Shown: one piece after another, positions 7,876 through 15,372 of the stretch | Numbering within the stretch: the stretch's first letter is position 1 | Layout: every line of letters begins with the position of its first letter | Source of the DNA: CBDEGR01 sp965237895 | GTDB taxonomy: Bacteria; Acidobacteriota; Terriglobia; UBA7540; JAPUME01 | Assembly: GCA_965237895.1 (NCBI GenBank) | Contig: CBDEGR010000002.1 | Location: forward strand, 620,001-684,000 | Reading direction: 5' to 3' | DNA: 64,000 nucleotides | Notes under the pieces: generated by a model | The model's input: the letters and a program-made list of their open reading frames with translations, nothing else | Databases searched by the model: none | Told to the model about the DNA's origin: nothing | Made by a program: the position numbers and the translations under genes

Positions 7876-9198
7876 ATTCAGCGCTGCCTCCTTATGACCA
7901 CCGATCCCGGCGACCTGGTGCTTGACCCGACCTGCGGGAGCGGCACTACCGCGTATGTCGCCGAGCAGTGGGGGCGGCGCTGGATCACCTGCGACACCAG
8001 TCGCGTCGCCCTGGCCCTGGCACGCACCCGCATGATGGCTGCCAAGTTTCCCTACTATCTGCTGGCCGATTCGCCCGAAGGCATCAAGAAGGAAACCGAG
8101 CTGACCGGCAAAATGCCGCCTGAATACAAGACGGAGCACGACATCCGCAAGGGCTTCGTCTACAAGCGCGTACCGCACATCACGCTCAAATCGATCGCCA
8201 ACAACCCAGACATCCAGGAAGACATGACGCGCGAGCAGATCGAAGCTGCCATTGTACGCCATACCGACACTGAAACGCTCTACGACCGGCCCTACGAGGA
8301 CAACAAGTGCGTGCGGGTGTGCGGGCCATTCTCGGTGGAAAGCCTTTCACCGCATCGCGTGCTCTCCACGGCCGACGAGAATCAGGATGGCACGGTCAGC
8401 GAGCAAGAAGGCCGCAAGCAACAAGACTTCTCCACCATGATTCTGGAGAACCTGAAGAAGGCGGGCGTGCAGAATACCCGCAAGAGCGAACGGCTCAGCT
8501 TCGACCGGCTCGATCCCTACGCCGGAGCGTGGCTGCACGCAGCAGGCGAATATACCGACGCCGACGCCAAGAGCCGCCGTGTCACGGTCTCCATTGGCCC
8601 CGAGCATGGCACCGTCGGCCCGCAACAAGTGAAGGAAGCCGCCAAGGAAGCGGTGCAGGGAGTAGGTTTTGACATGCTTGTTGTCTGCGGTTTCGCCTTC
8701 GACCCGCATGTTGCCGAAGAGGTGAAACGCTATGGCAGCCTGACCGTGCTTCCCACCAAGATGAACCCCGACCTAGCGATGGGCGACGAACTGCTCAAAA
8801 AGACAGGCGCCGGCAACCTCTTCATGGTCTTCGGCGAGCCGGACGTGGAGAAAAAGGAGCAGAAGAACGGCCAGCTCGTCGCCACGATCAAGGGTGTCGA
8901 TGTCTACGACCCGACCACCGGCCAGATTCGCAGCGCCTCTACCGACGACATCGCCTGCTGGTTCATCGATACCAACTACAACGGCGAGAGCTTCTTCGTG
9001 CGACACGCCTACTTCACAGGAGCCAAACAACCGTATGACAATCTCAAACGGGCGCTCCGGGCAGATATCGACGAAGCAGCCTGGAGCAGTCTGTACAGCA
9101 CGGTTAGCCAAGCGTTCGACAAGCCAGAAACGGGCAAGTTCGCCGTGAAGGTCATCAACCACTATGGCGACGAGGTGCTGAAGGTGTTTGAGATATGA
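7876..9198 (+). pseudogene. Site-specific DNA methyltransferase, C-terminal fragment (5' cut by IS3 copy A)
   Basis: In-frame codons run from the IS end: IQRCLLMTTDPGDLVLDPTCGSGTTAY. This is the SAM-binding motif I region of a beta-class N6/N4 methyltransferase (type III Mod-like), which in this class lies C-terminal to the catalytic D/NPPY motif; that motif is absent here and must have been lost. The ATG at 7894 is thus internal. About 440 residues remain, including family sequence KGFVYKRVPHITLKSIANNP and a C-terminal domain of unknown role. Cannot methylate without motif IV. The frame ends at TGA 9196-9198, overlapping an ATG (9195) that may start a truncated partner gene. Confidence 0.8.
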
Positions 9199-9269
9199 GC
9201 GCGGCAACGCTCCCCGTTCATGGTTTCAACCACACAGCACGAATCGGGCAACCGTCGCGCGGCGGGCCG

Positions 9270-10199
9270 TCAGGCACCATAGCGCAACTTGGCGACGGCC
9301 CCACGAGCGGCCAGCTGGCCCCGCGCATAGCGGCCCGGCATGGAGGGGGACTGCCAGCGTCCGGCAGTCTGCAATTCGACGACGGACGCTCCGGCGGTGG
9401 CCAGCGATTGCGCTGACCCGACCCGGAGCGAATGGCCGGAGACGCGGCCCTCTATTCCCGCATCCTGGGCGCGGCGCTGGATGATCGCGCGGATGGATTG
9501 GGTGCTCAGGCGGCCCCGTGGCTTGCCGGCCTTATCGAGGCGCTGGAACAGCGGCCCGTCTGCAATCCCCGCCGCATCCATCCAGGCGCGGACCCGGACC
9601 ACTGTCGGCCCGCCGATGTACTGTGCGACCCCTTCGCCTTCCTGATCCGTCTTCGATCTCCGAACGGTGAGGGTGTTCCCGCCTTCGGCTTCGAGGTCGG
9701 CAACGTGGAGCGCGGCGGCTTCCGACACCCTGAGCATGGCGTCACTCATGACGGCGACGATCGCGGCGTCCCGAAGGCCTTTGACGGACCTTCCATCGTT
9801 GGCCGCTACGGCTGCTGCGGCATCGGCCTGTTCCCAGCGGACCCCGGCCACCTGACCCCGGCCCCGTTCGGCTCCTTTGCGCCGGAAACCTCGAAGGTCG
9901 CGCTCGGTGGCCGGACCAATGGGCGACGGCTTGCCCGCCAGTTTCATCTGGAACCGGACGGCGGCGGCGACCATGCCGGCAACGGCCGGGGAGCGGCCCG
10001 CCTCGTACAGGCCGGCGAGGTACGCGGCCAAGGCCGCATCGTGCAGGCGGCGGCCGGCGAGCCATCGATCGAGGCGGCGCAAGGCTCCGGCGTAGGCGTG
10101 GCGGGTGTTCTCGCTGATTGAGGCCCCGGCGAGCTCGCGGGCGGTTTTCTGGACGGCCAGGTTGGGGGCTTCGGTTGTGACGGGAACGACTAGGCGCAT
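9270..10199 (-). CDS. Tyrosine recombinase/integrase, intact
   Basis: 309 residues. N-terminal core-binding domain (SISENTRHAYAGALRRLDRWL), then a catalytic domain with DAMLRVSEAAAL (Arg I), KTDQEGEG (Lys-bearing beta hairpin), GHSLRVGSAQSL (HxxR) and GRWQSPSMPGRYAR (His/Trp position and Tyr nucleophile). ATG at 10199 is preceded by AGGGAAGGGAG. Length and motifs are complete. A 34-bp near-perfect inverted repeat of lox/dif form lies 21 bp upstream (10220-10253), which may be its crossover site or its operator. Such enzymes integrate, excise or resolve mobile DNA. It is distinct from the broken integrase at 4448-5451. Confidence 0.85.
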   Translation of the reverse strand: MRLVVPVTTEAPNLAVQKTARELAGASISENTRHAYAGALRRLDRWLAGRRLHDAALAAYLAGLYEAGRSPAVAGMVAAAVRFQMKLAGKPSPIGPATERDLRGFRRKGAERGRGQVAGVRWEQADAAAAVAANDGRSVKGLRDAAIVAVMSDAMLRVSEAAALHVADLEAEGGNTLTVRRSKTDQEGEGVAQYIGGPTVVRVRAWMDAAGIADGPLFQRLDKAGKPRGRLSTQSIRAIIQRRAQDAGIEGRVSGHSLRVGSAQSLATAGASVVELQTAGRWQSPSMPGRYARGQLAARGAVAKLRYGA

Positions 10200-10219
10200 G
10201 GGGGTTCTCCCTTCCCTTG

Positions 10220-10253
10220 ATTACTTGTGATAAGTGCAATTATCGCAAGTAAT
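10220..10253. promoter_or_regulatory. dif/lox-like inverted repeat upstream of the recombinase
   Basis: ATTACTTGTGATAA, spacer GTGCAA, TTATCGCAAGTAAT: 14-bp arms with one mismatch and a 6-bp centre. The inner 11-6-11 form, arms ending ATAA and beginning TTAT, matches the geometry of Xer dif sites. Could be a recombination core site, an autoregulatory operator, or both. Confidence 0.6.
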
Positions 10254-10536
10254 ATGAGGGTTCGTCAACCCCTGGGGCCGATCCACCCGGTATGGTTGAA
10301 ATCGATGATAGACAAGCCACCGTTACCGTCAGTGCCTGAAGAAAGTCGTGCCAGAAGAAGAAGAGGAAAGCGATGAAACCGATGCAGGAAGTGGCTGGAT
10401 CACCCGGACAACCAAGTTCTGTACCTGGAGATAGCGGACGAAGTGATGGAGGAGTTCCGACAGGGGGAAACATCGGACCCCGGACGGGGAGATGGACGCG
10501 GCCTCGATAGAGAGGGAGAAGAACGCCGAACCACGG
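10254..10536. other. Gene-free stretch
   Basis: No supported gene. A + frame reads WLDHPDNQVLYLEIADEVMEEFRQGE around 10395-10465 and looks protein-like but has no start and quickly degenerates; it may be a gene fragment. Confidence 0.35.
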
Positions 10537-10961
10537 TTACTGATGAGCTTCCCTTGATGCGGCTCCGTTCCAACGGTCATCAAGGTCCGTGGAGATTCTT
10601 CGCAAGCCGTCCAGAAGTTCAGTGTCCTCCAGTCCGTCGACCGATCCCGCTGCCGCCTCCTGATCACCGAGAATGCGATTCGTGACCTCGGCGCTGTTTG
10701 CCGCTTCGCGCTCGGAAAGGTCAAGGAGTCGGTTATATCGGGCGTCAAGCTGCTGAGAGTCTGCGAAGGTTTCGAGACGGCTGTACGAGCTCTGCAGGGT
10801 TCGGACGGACGTACGGTAGACGACATGGCTGGTCGTGATTGTGGTCGGTTTGGAATTTAGGCGAGCCAGTTCACTCGCCAATCGCCGCCGGTTCGCTCTG
10901 ACCCGCTCGTTGTAAGCACGGACAGCTTGATTGTGCCGGTTGACTACCGTTCAGTAGTGTC

Positions 10962-11129
10962 TCAGTTTGAATCAGCGCTGCTGTCGTCGCCGCCTCCGCT
11001 GTTGCCACCATCGCCGCCGTCACCGGACGGCGCGTCCGCGACTGGCTCCGGTAGGTCGTATACGAGTTCTGACCGTTTCTCTAGCTCTTCGTCGTAGCCC
11101 TCACCCTGGAAATCCTCGTCTCGCGGCAC
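10962..11129 (-). CDS. Small acidic, glycine/serine-rich protein in the insertion cassette
   Basis: 55 residues from GTG 11129, directly after the TGA of the membrane protein gene (TGAGTG), with AGGAGGTGAC as ribosome binding site inside the upstream gene end. Sequence begins MPRDEDFQGEGYDEELEKRS and has a low-complexity tail rich in D, G, S and N. The stop codon lies within the terminal inverted repeat of the cassette. Probably translated together with the upstream gene. Function unknown. Confidence 0.45.
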   Translation of the reverse strand: MPRDEDFQGEGYDEELEKRSELVYDLPEPVADAPSGDGGDGGNSGGGDDSSADSN

Positions 11130-11546
11130 TCAGTCACCTCCTGATGTGTTCATGAACAGAAAGACAACAAACGCGCACAGCCCGACAACATAGAAGAGCC
11201 CGCTGCCGAAGTTCAGCCCCAGAATCCAGCTGTTCGCGGCGGATGGCGCCGAGGCATTCGTATCGACTCCGCGGCGCTTCGCCCGTTCGCGTATCCATGA
11301 GCCGGACATGCCGAACCAGAATGACGCGAACAGACATACCGTGCTGAGCAGCCAGCACACCCATGCGGCCTGCAGCGAGATCAGAGCGGTGGCGTCGTTG
11401 CCCAAGAACCGCATGATCGCGAACGACACGGCCAGCCCGGCACCAGACAGCTTCAGGACCGCTTCGTCGTTGGCAGAAGCAATCCTGTTCGTCTGATCGC
11501 GCATCTTCTTCAGTTGCGCGACATCCTGATTGGAGCGTTGCGCCAT
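11130..11546 (-). CDS. Membrane protein, passenger of the insertion cassette
   Basis: 138 residues from ATG 11546. A short charged N terminus (MAQRSNQDVAQLKKMRDQ) is followed by hydrophobic segments near residues 31-46, 55-77 and 110-133, consistent with three membrane helices, with a basic loop SWIRERAKRRGVD between. No enzyme motif. It begins four bases after the transposase fragment's stop codon and is followed at once by the small acidic gene, suggesting a two-gene passenger unit. Family not recognised. Confidence 0.55.
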   Translation of the reverse strand: MAQRSNQDVAQLKKMRDQTNRIASANDEAVLKLSGAGLAVSFAIMRFLGNDATALISLQAAWVCWLLSTVCLFASFWFGMSGSWIRERAKRRGVDTNASAPSAANSWILGLNFGSGLFYVVGLCAFVVFLFMNTSGGD

Positions 11547-11550
11547 GGCC

Positions 11551-11745
11551 TTACCGGGACGCCTGCCGCTTCAGGTACGGTCCGGGCTTCGGACCCCGCG
11601 CCTGCACCAGCTCCGCAATCCAGTCCACGTCATACAGCATCTCGGTCATCCCGGCTGCCTGCGCCGGGGTCACCTGCAGCGTCCTGTGAATCCGGCAGAA
11701 GTTGTAGTGCGTGAGCATCAGCGCTACGTGGTGCGCGTGGTTCTC
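11551..11745 (-). pseudogene. IS1-like transposase, C-terminal fragment
   Basis: Reads ALMLTHYNFCRIHRTLQVTP, then AGMTEMLYDVDWIAELVQAR and ends KPGPYLKRQASR-stop. HYNFxRIHRTLxVTPAMxAG is the conserved C terminus of IS1-type transposases. The upstream catalytic part is missing: only ~20 bases separate this piece from the cassette end. Confidence 0.7.
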
Positions 11746-11923
11746 GGATTATTTCAAACTGAGACACTACCTACCGTTCGGACGCCTTGCTTGTAGCGTC
11801 GAAGCGCGTCATTGTATTTGGCGATCGCCTGTCGTTGTTTCTGCTGAGCCTGACGGAGTTTGCTACGAATCTGCGAGGCCGAGTATCGGCGTGCCATGAA
11901 GCCTCCTTGCCGTCGTTGGACTA

Positions 11924-12067
11924 CTACTTCTTCTTGTTGGGCCGTTGGGTTAGAGCCGAAGCCGCAGCTGTCTTGGCCGCCTGACTCGACTTCGGGTTAC
12001 GAAGCACCTTGCTCGCTGCCGTCGCCGCCTTTCGTCCCGTCACTTCCGAATTAGATTTTCGAGGCAT
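11924..12067 (-). CDS. Small basic Ala/Lys-rich protein
   Basis: 47 residues from ATG 12067, with GGAGGG eight bases upstream. Sequence begins MPRKSNSEVTGRKAATAASK and ends SALTQRPNKKK. Similar short proteins with the pattern ASKVLRDPKSSKAAKxAAASALTQ are known in many bacteria as uncharacterised ORFs, and I recall them beside coiled-coil proteins like the downstream gene (start 11897, same strand, 26 bp away). Highly basic and predicted helical; nucleic-acid binding is a guess. A possible promoter (TTGACA at 12135-12130, TGCTAA 18 bp on) lies upstream. Confidence 0.6.
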   Translation of the reverse strand: MPRKSNSEVTGRKAATAASKVLRNPKSSQAAKTAAASALTQRPNKKK

Positions 12068-12163
12068 GTTAGGTCCCTCCTTTATCGTGCGGAAAGTATC
12101 GTTTCTTAGCACAGCACCTATCTCGGGCATGTCAAGGGACATTTATACAAACCGTTTGTGAAG

Positions 12164-12192
12164 TTGACATTGATTCGGCAGTCGCGTAAGGT
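12164..12192 (+). promoter_or_regulatory. Sigma70-type promoter for the XRE/ImmA operon
   Basis: TTGACA at 12164-12169, 17-bp spacer, TAAGGT at 12187-12192. The predicted transcription start is near 12199, which favours GTG 12203 as translation start and would make the mRNA nearly leaderless. Confidence 0.6.
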
Positions 12193-12202
12193 AGCCCGTA
12201 CC

Positions 12203-12580
12203 GTGAGGGAGGATACCAGCTTCTACCGCCAGTTCGGGCAGAACTTGCGTCAGGCAAGACGAGAAGCTGGGCTGTCCCAAGCCGATTTGGCCATAGCGGT
12301 CGAGCTGACCCGGCCATCCGTTTCAAACATCGAGAGAGGACGTCAGGGGATCTCGCTGCATACCTTCGGGAAGATGCTGCGCGTCCTGAACGTGCAGCCC
12401 GGCAAACTGCTGCCCGCCGCTTCTGCTCCGTCGACACTGCGGCCCCCATGGCTGACCAGCCTGGCGCAGGAGGAGCGGGACTTCGTCGAGCGAGGTCTTC
12501 GCCGACTCAGAAAGGAGAATCATGCGTCTTCGTTTGATGCGAATCCGGAGGACAGCAAGGACCCTGCTGTCGGAACTTGA
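12203..12580 (+). CDS. XRE-family helix-turn-helix regulator
   Basis: 125 residues from GTG 12203. Residues about 10-65 form a Cro/CI helix-turn-helix: FGQNLRQARREAGLSQADLA, then VELTRPSVSNIERGRQGISL. The longer frame from 12158 would begin inside the promoter, so the downstream start is preferred, though no clear ribosome site precedes it. The 3' end overlaps the ImmA/IrrE-type protease gene by 59 bp. In ICEBs1-like elements such a pair works as repressor plus anti-repressor protease; a role in controlling this mobile region or as a toxin-antitoxin-like pair is inferred. Confidence 0.8.
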   Translation: MREDTSFYRQFGQNLRQARREAGLSQADLAIAVELTRPSVSNIERGRQGISLHTFGKMLRVLNVQPGKLLPAASAPSTLRPPWLTSLAQEERDFVERGLRRLRKENHASSFDANPEDSKDPAVGT

Positions 12581-13058
12581 AATTCAAGAGCCCCCCGTAC
12601 CTGTTCGAAAACTAGCCCGCCTTCGCGGGGCTCGCATCGTTCGAGTCTCGGGCGAGGAGGGCGACATCGACGGCTTTCTCTACCATGAGGGCGACGAGGT
12701 GGTGATCGGCATCAACCAAGACCAAGCTCCCGTGCGACAGCGCTTCACCATTGCCCATGAGCTCGGCCACCTGCTATTGCACGAGCATGGCCAGATCCAC
12801 GTCGACTGCGGGTTTCGAGTCCGTCTGCGCAACGGCGCATCAAGCGAGGGGACCGATCAAGACGAGATGGAAGCCAATCGCTTCGCGGCCGAGCTTCTCA
12901 TGCCGCTCGACTTTCTCATGGCCGACCTCGCGGAACGGGTGTTTGATCTCGCCGACGACAGCCAGCTTCGAGCACTGGCCAAGCGCTACGGCGTCAGCAC
13001 GCAGACCCTCGCTATCCGGTTAAACGGCTTGGGCTATGCCCCGGCGGTCGAGATCTAA
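12522..13058 (+). CDS. ImmA/IrrE-family metallopeptidase
   Basis: 178 residues from ATG 12522 with AAAGGAG seven bases upstream. The zinc motif HELGH occurs in FTIAHELGHLLLHEH, followed by EANRFAAELLMP where the third zinc ligand Glu lies. This is the full ImmA/IrrE (COG2856) signature. The N terminus (LLSELEIQEPPVPVRKLAR) is typical. Likely cleaves or regulates the upstream XRE repressor, with which it overlaps. Intact. Confidence 0.9.
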   Translation: MRLRLMRIRRTARTLLSELEIQEPPVPVRKLARLRGARIVRVSGEEGDIDGFLYHEGDEVVIGINQDQAPVRQRFTIAHELGHLLLHEHGQIHVDCGFRVRLRNGASSEGTDQDEMEANRFAAELLMPLDFLMADLAERVFDLADDSQLRALAKRYGVSTQTLAIRLNGLGYAPAVEI

Positions 13059-13275
13059 TGCCTGGCTGGACCGCGACCAAGGAAAGCGGGCCAGACCATC
13101 CCTCGCCGGCTCGCGTCTACAAGGCACCCGTGCAACGCTAAAAGAGTCCGCTTAGGAAAACACTCTTTTGGGGAACCGAGGAGCATCTCGGCATCGACGG
13201 CGATGAAGGGCGTTGGTGCGTGAATCGGCGGTGGATCAGATGATAACGGCGGCTCGGGGCACTGGTCCATTCCCA

Positions 13276-13704
13276 CTACAGCACGGCCAGGTGTTTGCTC
13301 TTGGCCCCTACCACCGCCGACAGGGGAATCGTTCGGTCGAATGTCGCCAGGCGTCCGTCCCTTTGGACCGCCAAGGAAAGCAGGTATAAGTCGGTCACTT
13401 GCTTGGGGCCTAGAATTCGCTCCGAATGGAATCGGTCGCTGTCAGTAATCGACGAGTCGTCCGGCCAGAATGCGTGTTCCTGCTGGCGCGTTGCCATGCC
13501 GAGGATGCGGATCGCCTCCGGAGTGGTGACAGAATTGGGATAACCCGATTGCGACATCACGCGGACAAAGCCGTTCTGGGTGAGGGGACAAGAGGCCCAG
13601 CCTGACGCACAATTCTGCTCCCACCAAACGTGCGCTCGATCGTGATGGACGTGCCCCGGATCGAGCAGCGCGATCAGTACGTTCACGTCAAAAAGGACCC
13701 TCAT
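13276..13704 (-). CDS. vapC: VapC-type PIN-domain ribonuclease toxin
   Basis: 142 residues. Begins MRVLFDVNVLIALLDP, the first PIN acidic position (D6), and continues VWWEQNCASGWASCPLTQNGFVRV and VTDLYLLSLAVQRDGRLATFDR, containing the other expected acidic residues. This is the longer VapC subgroup (TA system toxin, PIN_VapC45-51-like). The ATG overlaps the antitoxin stop by 4 bp, so the two are translationally coupled. Toxin cleaves RNA when antitoxin is lost. Intact. Confidence 0.85.
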   Translation of the reverse strand: MRVLFDVNVLIALLDPGHVHHDRAHVWWEQNCASGWASCPLTQNGFVRVMSQSGYPNSVTTPEAIRILGMATRQQEHAFWPDDSSITDSDRFHSERILGPKQVTDLYLLSLAVQRDGRLATFDRTIPLSAVVGAKSKHLAVL

Positions 13705-13934
13705 TCTCCCGGCTCTTCCTCAAGCAACTGATCAACCTGGCCGGTTGTCACAATATTTCTCTTCCCGGGGAGCAACTGAAAACCGTTCCGTATTACAGAG
13801 GCTTCGGCCGGCTGACCTTGGAGCGCTGCCCGAGCCAGATCGGAGAGCGCCTTGCCAGCACTCTTCTTTTCGACTGCTGCCAGATTCTTCACCGCGAATA
13901 GCACGTCATCGTCAATGTCCAGTGTGGTTCGCAT
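13701..13934 (-). CDS. vapB: VapB-type antitoxin (ribbon-helix-helix)
   Basis: 77 residues from ATG 13934. N terminus MRTTLDIDDDVLFAVKNLAA is the RHH DNA-binding domain; the C-terminal half (GFQLLPGKRNIVTTGQVDQLLEE) binds the toxin. First gene of the vapBC pair; autorepression through the upstream palindromic site is expected for the family. Confidence 0.85.
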   Translation of the reverse strand: MRTTLDIDDDVLFAVKNLAAVEKKSAGKALSDLARAALQGQPAEASVIRNGFQLLPGKRNIVTTGQVDQLLEEEPGE

Positions 13935-13962
13935 GCATCTGATGTTATCACATCATAACGTG
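13935..13962 (-). promoter_or_regulatory. Probable vapBC operator/promoter
   Basis: Immediately upstream of vapB the sequence TGATGTTATCACATCA is an imperfect palindrome (TGATG...CATCA) embedded in an AT-rich stretch, where an RHH antitoxin would bind. On the minus strand TTATGATGTGATAACAT could supply the -10 region. Confidence 0.4.
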
Positions 13963-14517
13963 GGTTGCGCGGTGATGTACATTTAGTCCAGATTATCCCT
14001 CGACTGCTTTCGGATCGTCATTGCTGCTCGCAGGCTCCTCCTATCCATCAGGCACCGGTAGGGCAGCAATCCTCAGCAGCATCGCTTCGAACAGCCGCTG
14101 CGGCCGATGGCGGCGCGCCGCAGGACGGCGGGGGTGCGAGCGATGGCCTGGGAGGCGGGCAGAAGGGCGGATTGGGAAGGGGTTTGAACCATGGCGATAT
14201 AGGGGATGATAAGGGTACTTTATCGGGCTCTAAAAGAGGGTAGATTTACTATACCAGAGCGCGCCACAGCTCAGGGAAGGGTCGACCTTCGCGGGGGCAT
14301 TGTCAACTTAACTGGTTGCCGAGGGAGCAAGCCACCATATCAAGTATTCAGACGTAGTTTCACTAGCCATATCTTTGGGGCTGTCTCAGCTTGTGATACG
14401 TTAACTTGACAATGCCAACCACCTGGCTAGCAGCCGACGGCGCTTGGTGCGATCGTGAAGCGCCGTGGCTGAAGCGCAAAAGTTGATGTGGCTGCTCGGT
14501 GAACCGTAAGCCTCAGC
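13963..14517. other. Gene-free stretch
   Basis: No convincing coding sequence in 555 bases. It contains the 121-bp inverted-repeat element described separately and the upstream region of the Mrr-like gene. Confidence 0.5.
14296..14416. mobile_element. MITE-like 121-bp inverted-repeat element
   Basis: GGCATTGTCAACTTAAC (14296-14312) is repeated inverted as GTTAACTTGACAATGCC (14400-14416) with one mismatch. The ~87-bp interior has no gene. Size and ends fit a miniature inverted-repeat element or a collapsed IS. Target duplication not obvious. Confidence 0.5.
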
Positions 14518-15372
14518 ATGAAGAAGAAGGATGTTCCCCAGTTCGACGAGTTGATGGATCCGACGCTTCAGGCATTGAAGCAACTCGGCGGGAGCGCGTC
14601 GATCGACGAATTAGTACCGGAAATCGTTCACCTCCTTGATTTGCCTCAGGAAATAACCGAGATTCCGCACGGCAGCAGTGGTCGCACCGAGCTCGAGTAC
14701 CGGTCAGCCTGGGCACGGACGTATCTTCGCAAGGCCGGGTTACTCGAGAATTCCGAGCGTGGGGTCTGGGCGCTCACACCAGAGGGCTTCAAAGCCGAAG
14801 AAGTGGATGGCCGCCAGATCGCTAGAGAGATCGCGAAACTCTTTCAAGACGAGCGGTCTAAGACCAGCGAGGAACCGGAACCGACGGCTGCAGTTGACAC
14901 CGCGACGACTGCTACTTGGCAAGACCGGCTTCTTGCCGTCCTTCAGTCCATGGACCCGACTGCGTTCGAGCGTTTGTGCCAGCGGATTCTTCGGGAGTCG
15001 GGTTTCATCGAGGTTGAAGTCACAAAGCGAAGCGGCGACGGAGGAATCGACGGTCATGGAACGATTCGGTTGGGCGGCCTGATTAGCTTCAACGTCCTGT
15101 TTCAAAGTAAGCGGTACAAGGGCAACATCGGCCCTGATTCAGTTCGTGATTTCCGAGGCGCCATGGTTGGGCGTGCGGATAAGGGAGTCATCCTCAGCAC
15201 TGGAGGCTTCACGGTCGAGGCTCGGCGAGAAGCCACGCGGGACGGGGCACCACCAGTCGATCTGATCGATGGCCTGCTGCTTGTGGAAAAGCTGAAGGAG
15301 TTGAAGCTCGGCGTGAAGACCAATCTCGTGGAACACATCGATGTGGTCGAGGAATGGTTTCGCTCCATCTAG
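14518..15372 (+). CDS. mrr: Mrr-family type IV restriction endonuclease
   Basis: 284 residues. The N-terminal ~95 residues are the Mrr_N winged-helix domain (FDELMDPTLQALKQLGG ... YRSAWARTYLRKAGLLE ... GVWALTPEGF). A variable Ser/Thr/Glu linker follows, then the C-terminal nuclease: FERLCQRILRESGFIEVEVT, RSGDGGIDGHG (catalytic Asp near 177) and FNVLFQSKRYKG (QxK, about 196-198), the PD-(D/E)xK variant of Mrr. It cuts modified DNA. Complete and unfused; no cognate methylase is expected. Confidence 0.9.
   Translation: MKKKDVPQFDELMDPTLQALKQLGGSASIDELVPEIVHLLDLPQEITEIPHGSSGRTELEYRSAWARTYLRKAGLLENSERGVWALTPEGFKAEEVDGRQIAREIAKLFQDERSKTSEEPEPTAAVDTATTATWQDRLLAVLQSMDPTAFERLCQRILRESGFIEVEVTKRSGDGGIDGHGTIRLGGLISFNVLFQSKRYKGNIGPDSVRDFRGAMVGRADKGVILSTGGFTVEARREATRDGAPPVDLIDGLLLVEKLKELKLGVKTNLVEHIDVVEEWFRSI

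Larger units (their letters stand above)
10953..11771 (-). mobile_element. IS1-like insertion cassette carrying passenger genes (819 bp)
   Basis: Both ends carry GTAGTGTCTCAGTTTGAA as an inverted repeat (19 bp counting a mismatched first base). The 8-bp target duplication TACCGTTC flanks it at 10945-10952 and 11772-11779. Inside, on the minus strand, are a 3' fragment of an IS1-like transposase (11551-11745), a membrane protein gene and a small acidic protein gene. With most of the transposase missing it is non-autonomous, like a mobile insertion cassette. The intact duplication means that it moved as a unit in this form or decayed in place after insertion. Confidence 0.85.
10537..11897 (-). 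pseudogene. Coiled-coil protein (possible pPIWI-associated nuclease family), split by an insertion cassette and 3'-truncated
   Basis: The 5' part starts at ATG 11897 (GGAGG five bases upstream): MARRYSASQIRSKLRQAQQ, reading to 11772. It resumes at 10952: removing the cassette 10953-11771 and one 8-bp repeat restores the frame exactly (GVRTVVNRHNQAVRAYNER). The protein is a long N-terminal coiled coil followed by LDARYNRLLDLSEREAANSAEVTNRILG. As I remember the family, annotated in places as a predicted pPIWI-associating nuclease, it continues past DDRWNGA into a conserved C-terminal domain; here it changes to unrelated sequence and stops at 10537, so the catalytic part also seems lost. The family name is uncertain; the split is certain. 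Confidence 0.7.

Noticed and set aside
9270..10121. Long + strand open frames opposite the recombinase (for example 9432-10121)
   Set aside because: They are mirror frames of a GC-rich real gene; the minus strand has complete recombinase motifs.
14021..14243. Short + frames between vapB and the Mrr-like gene
   Set aside because: Low-complexity arginine/glycine-rich translations without start signals or family features.
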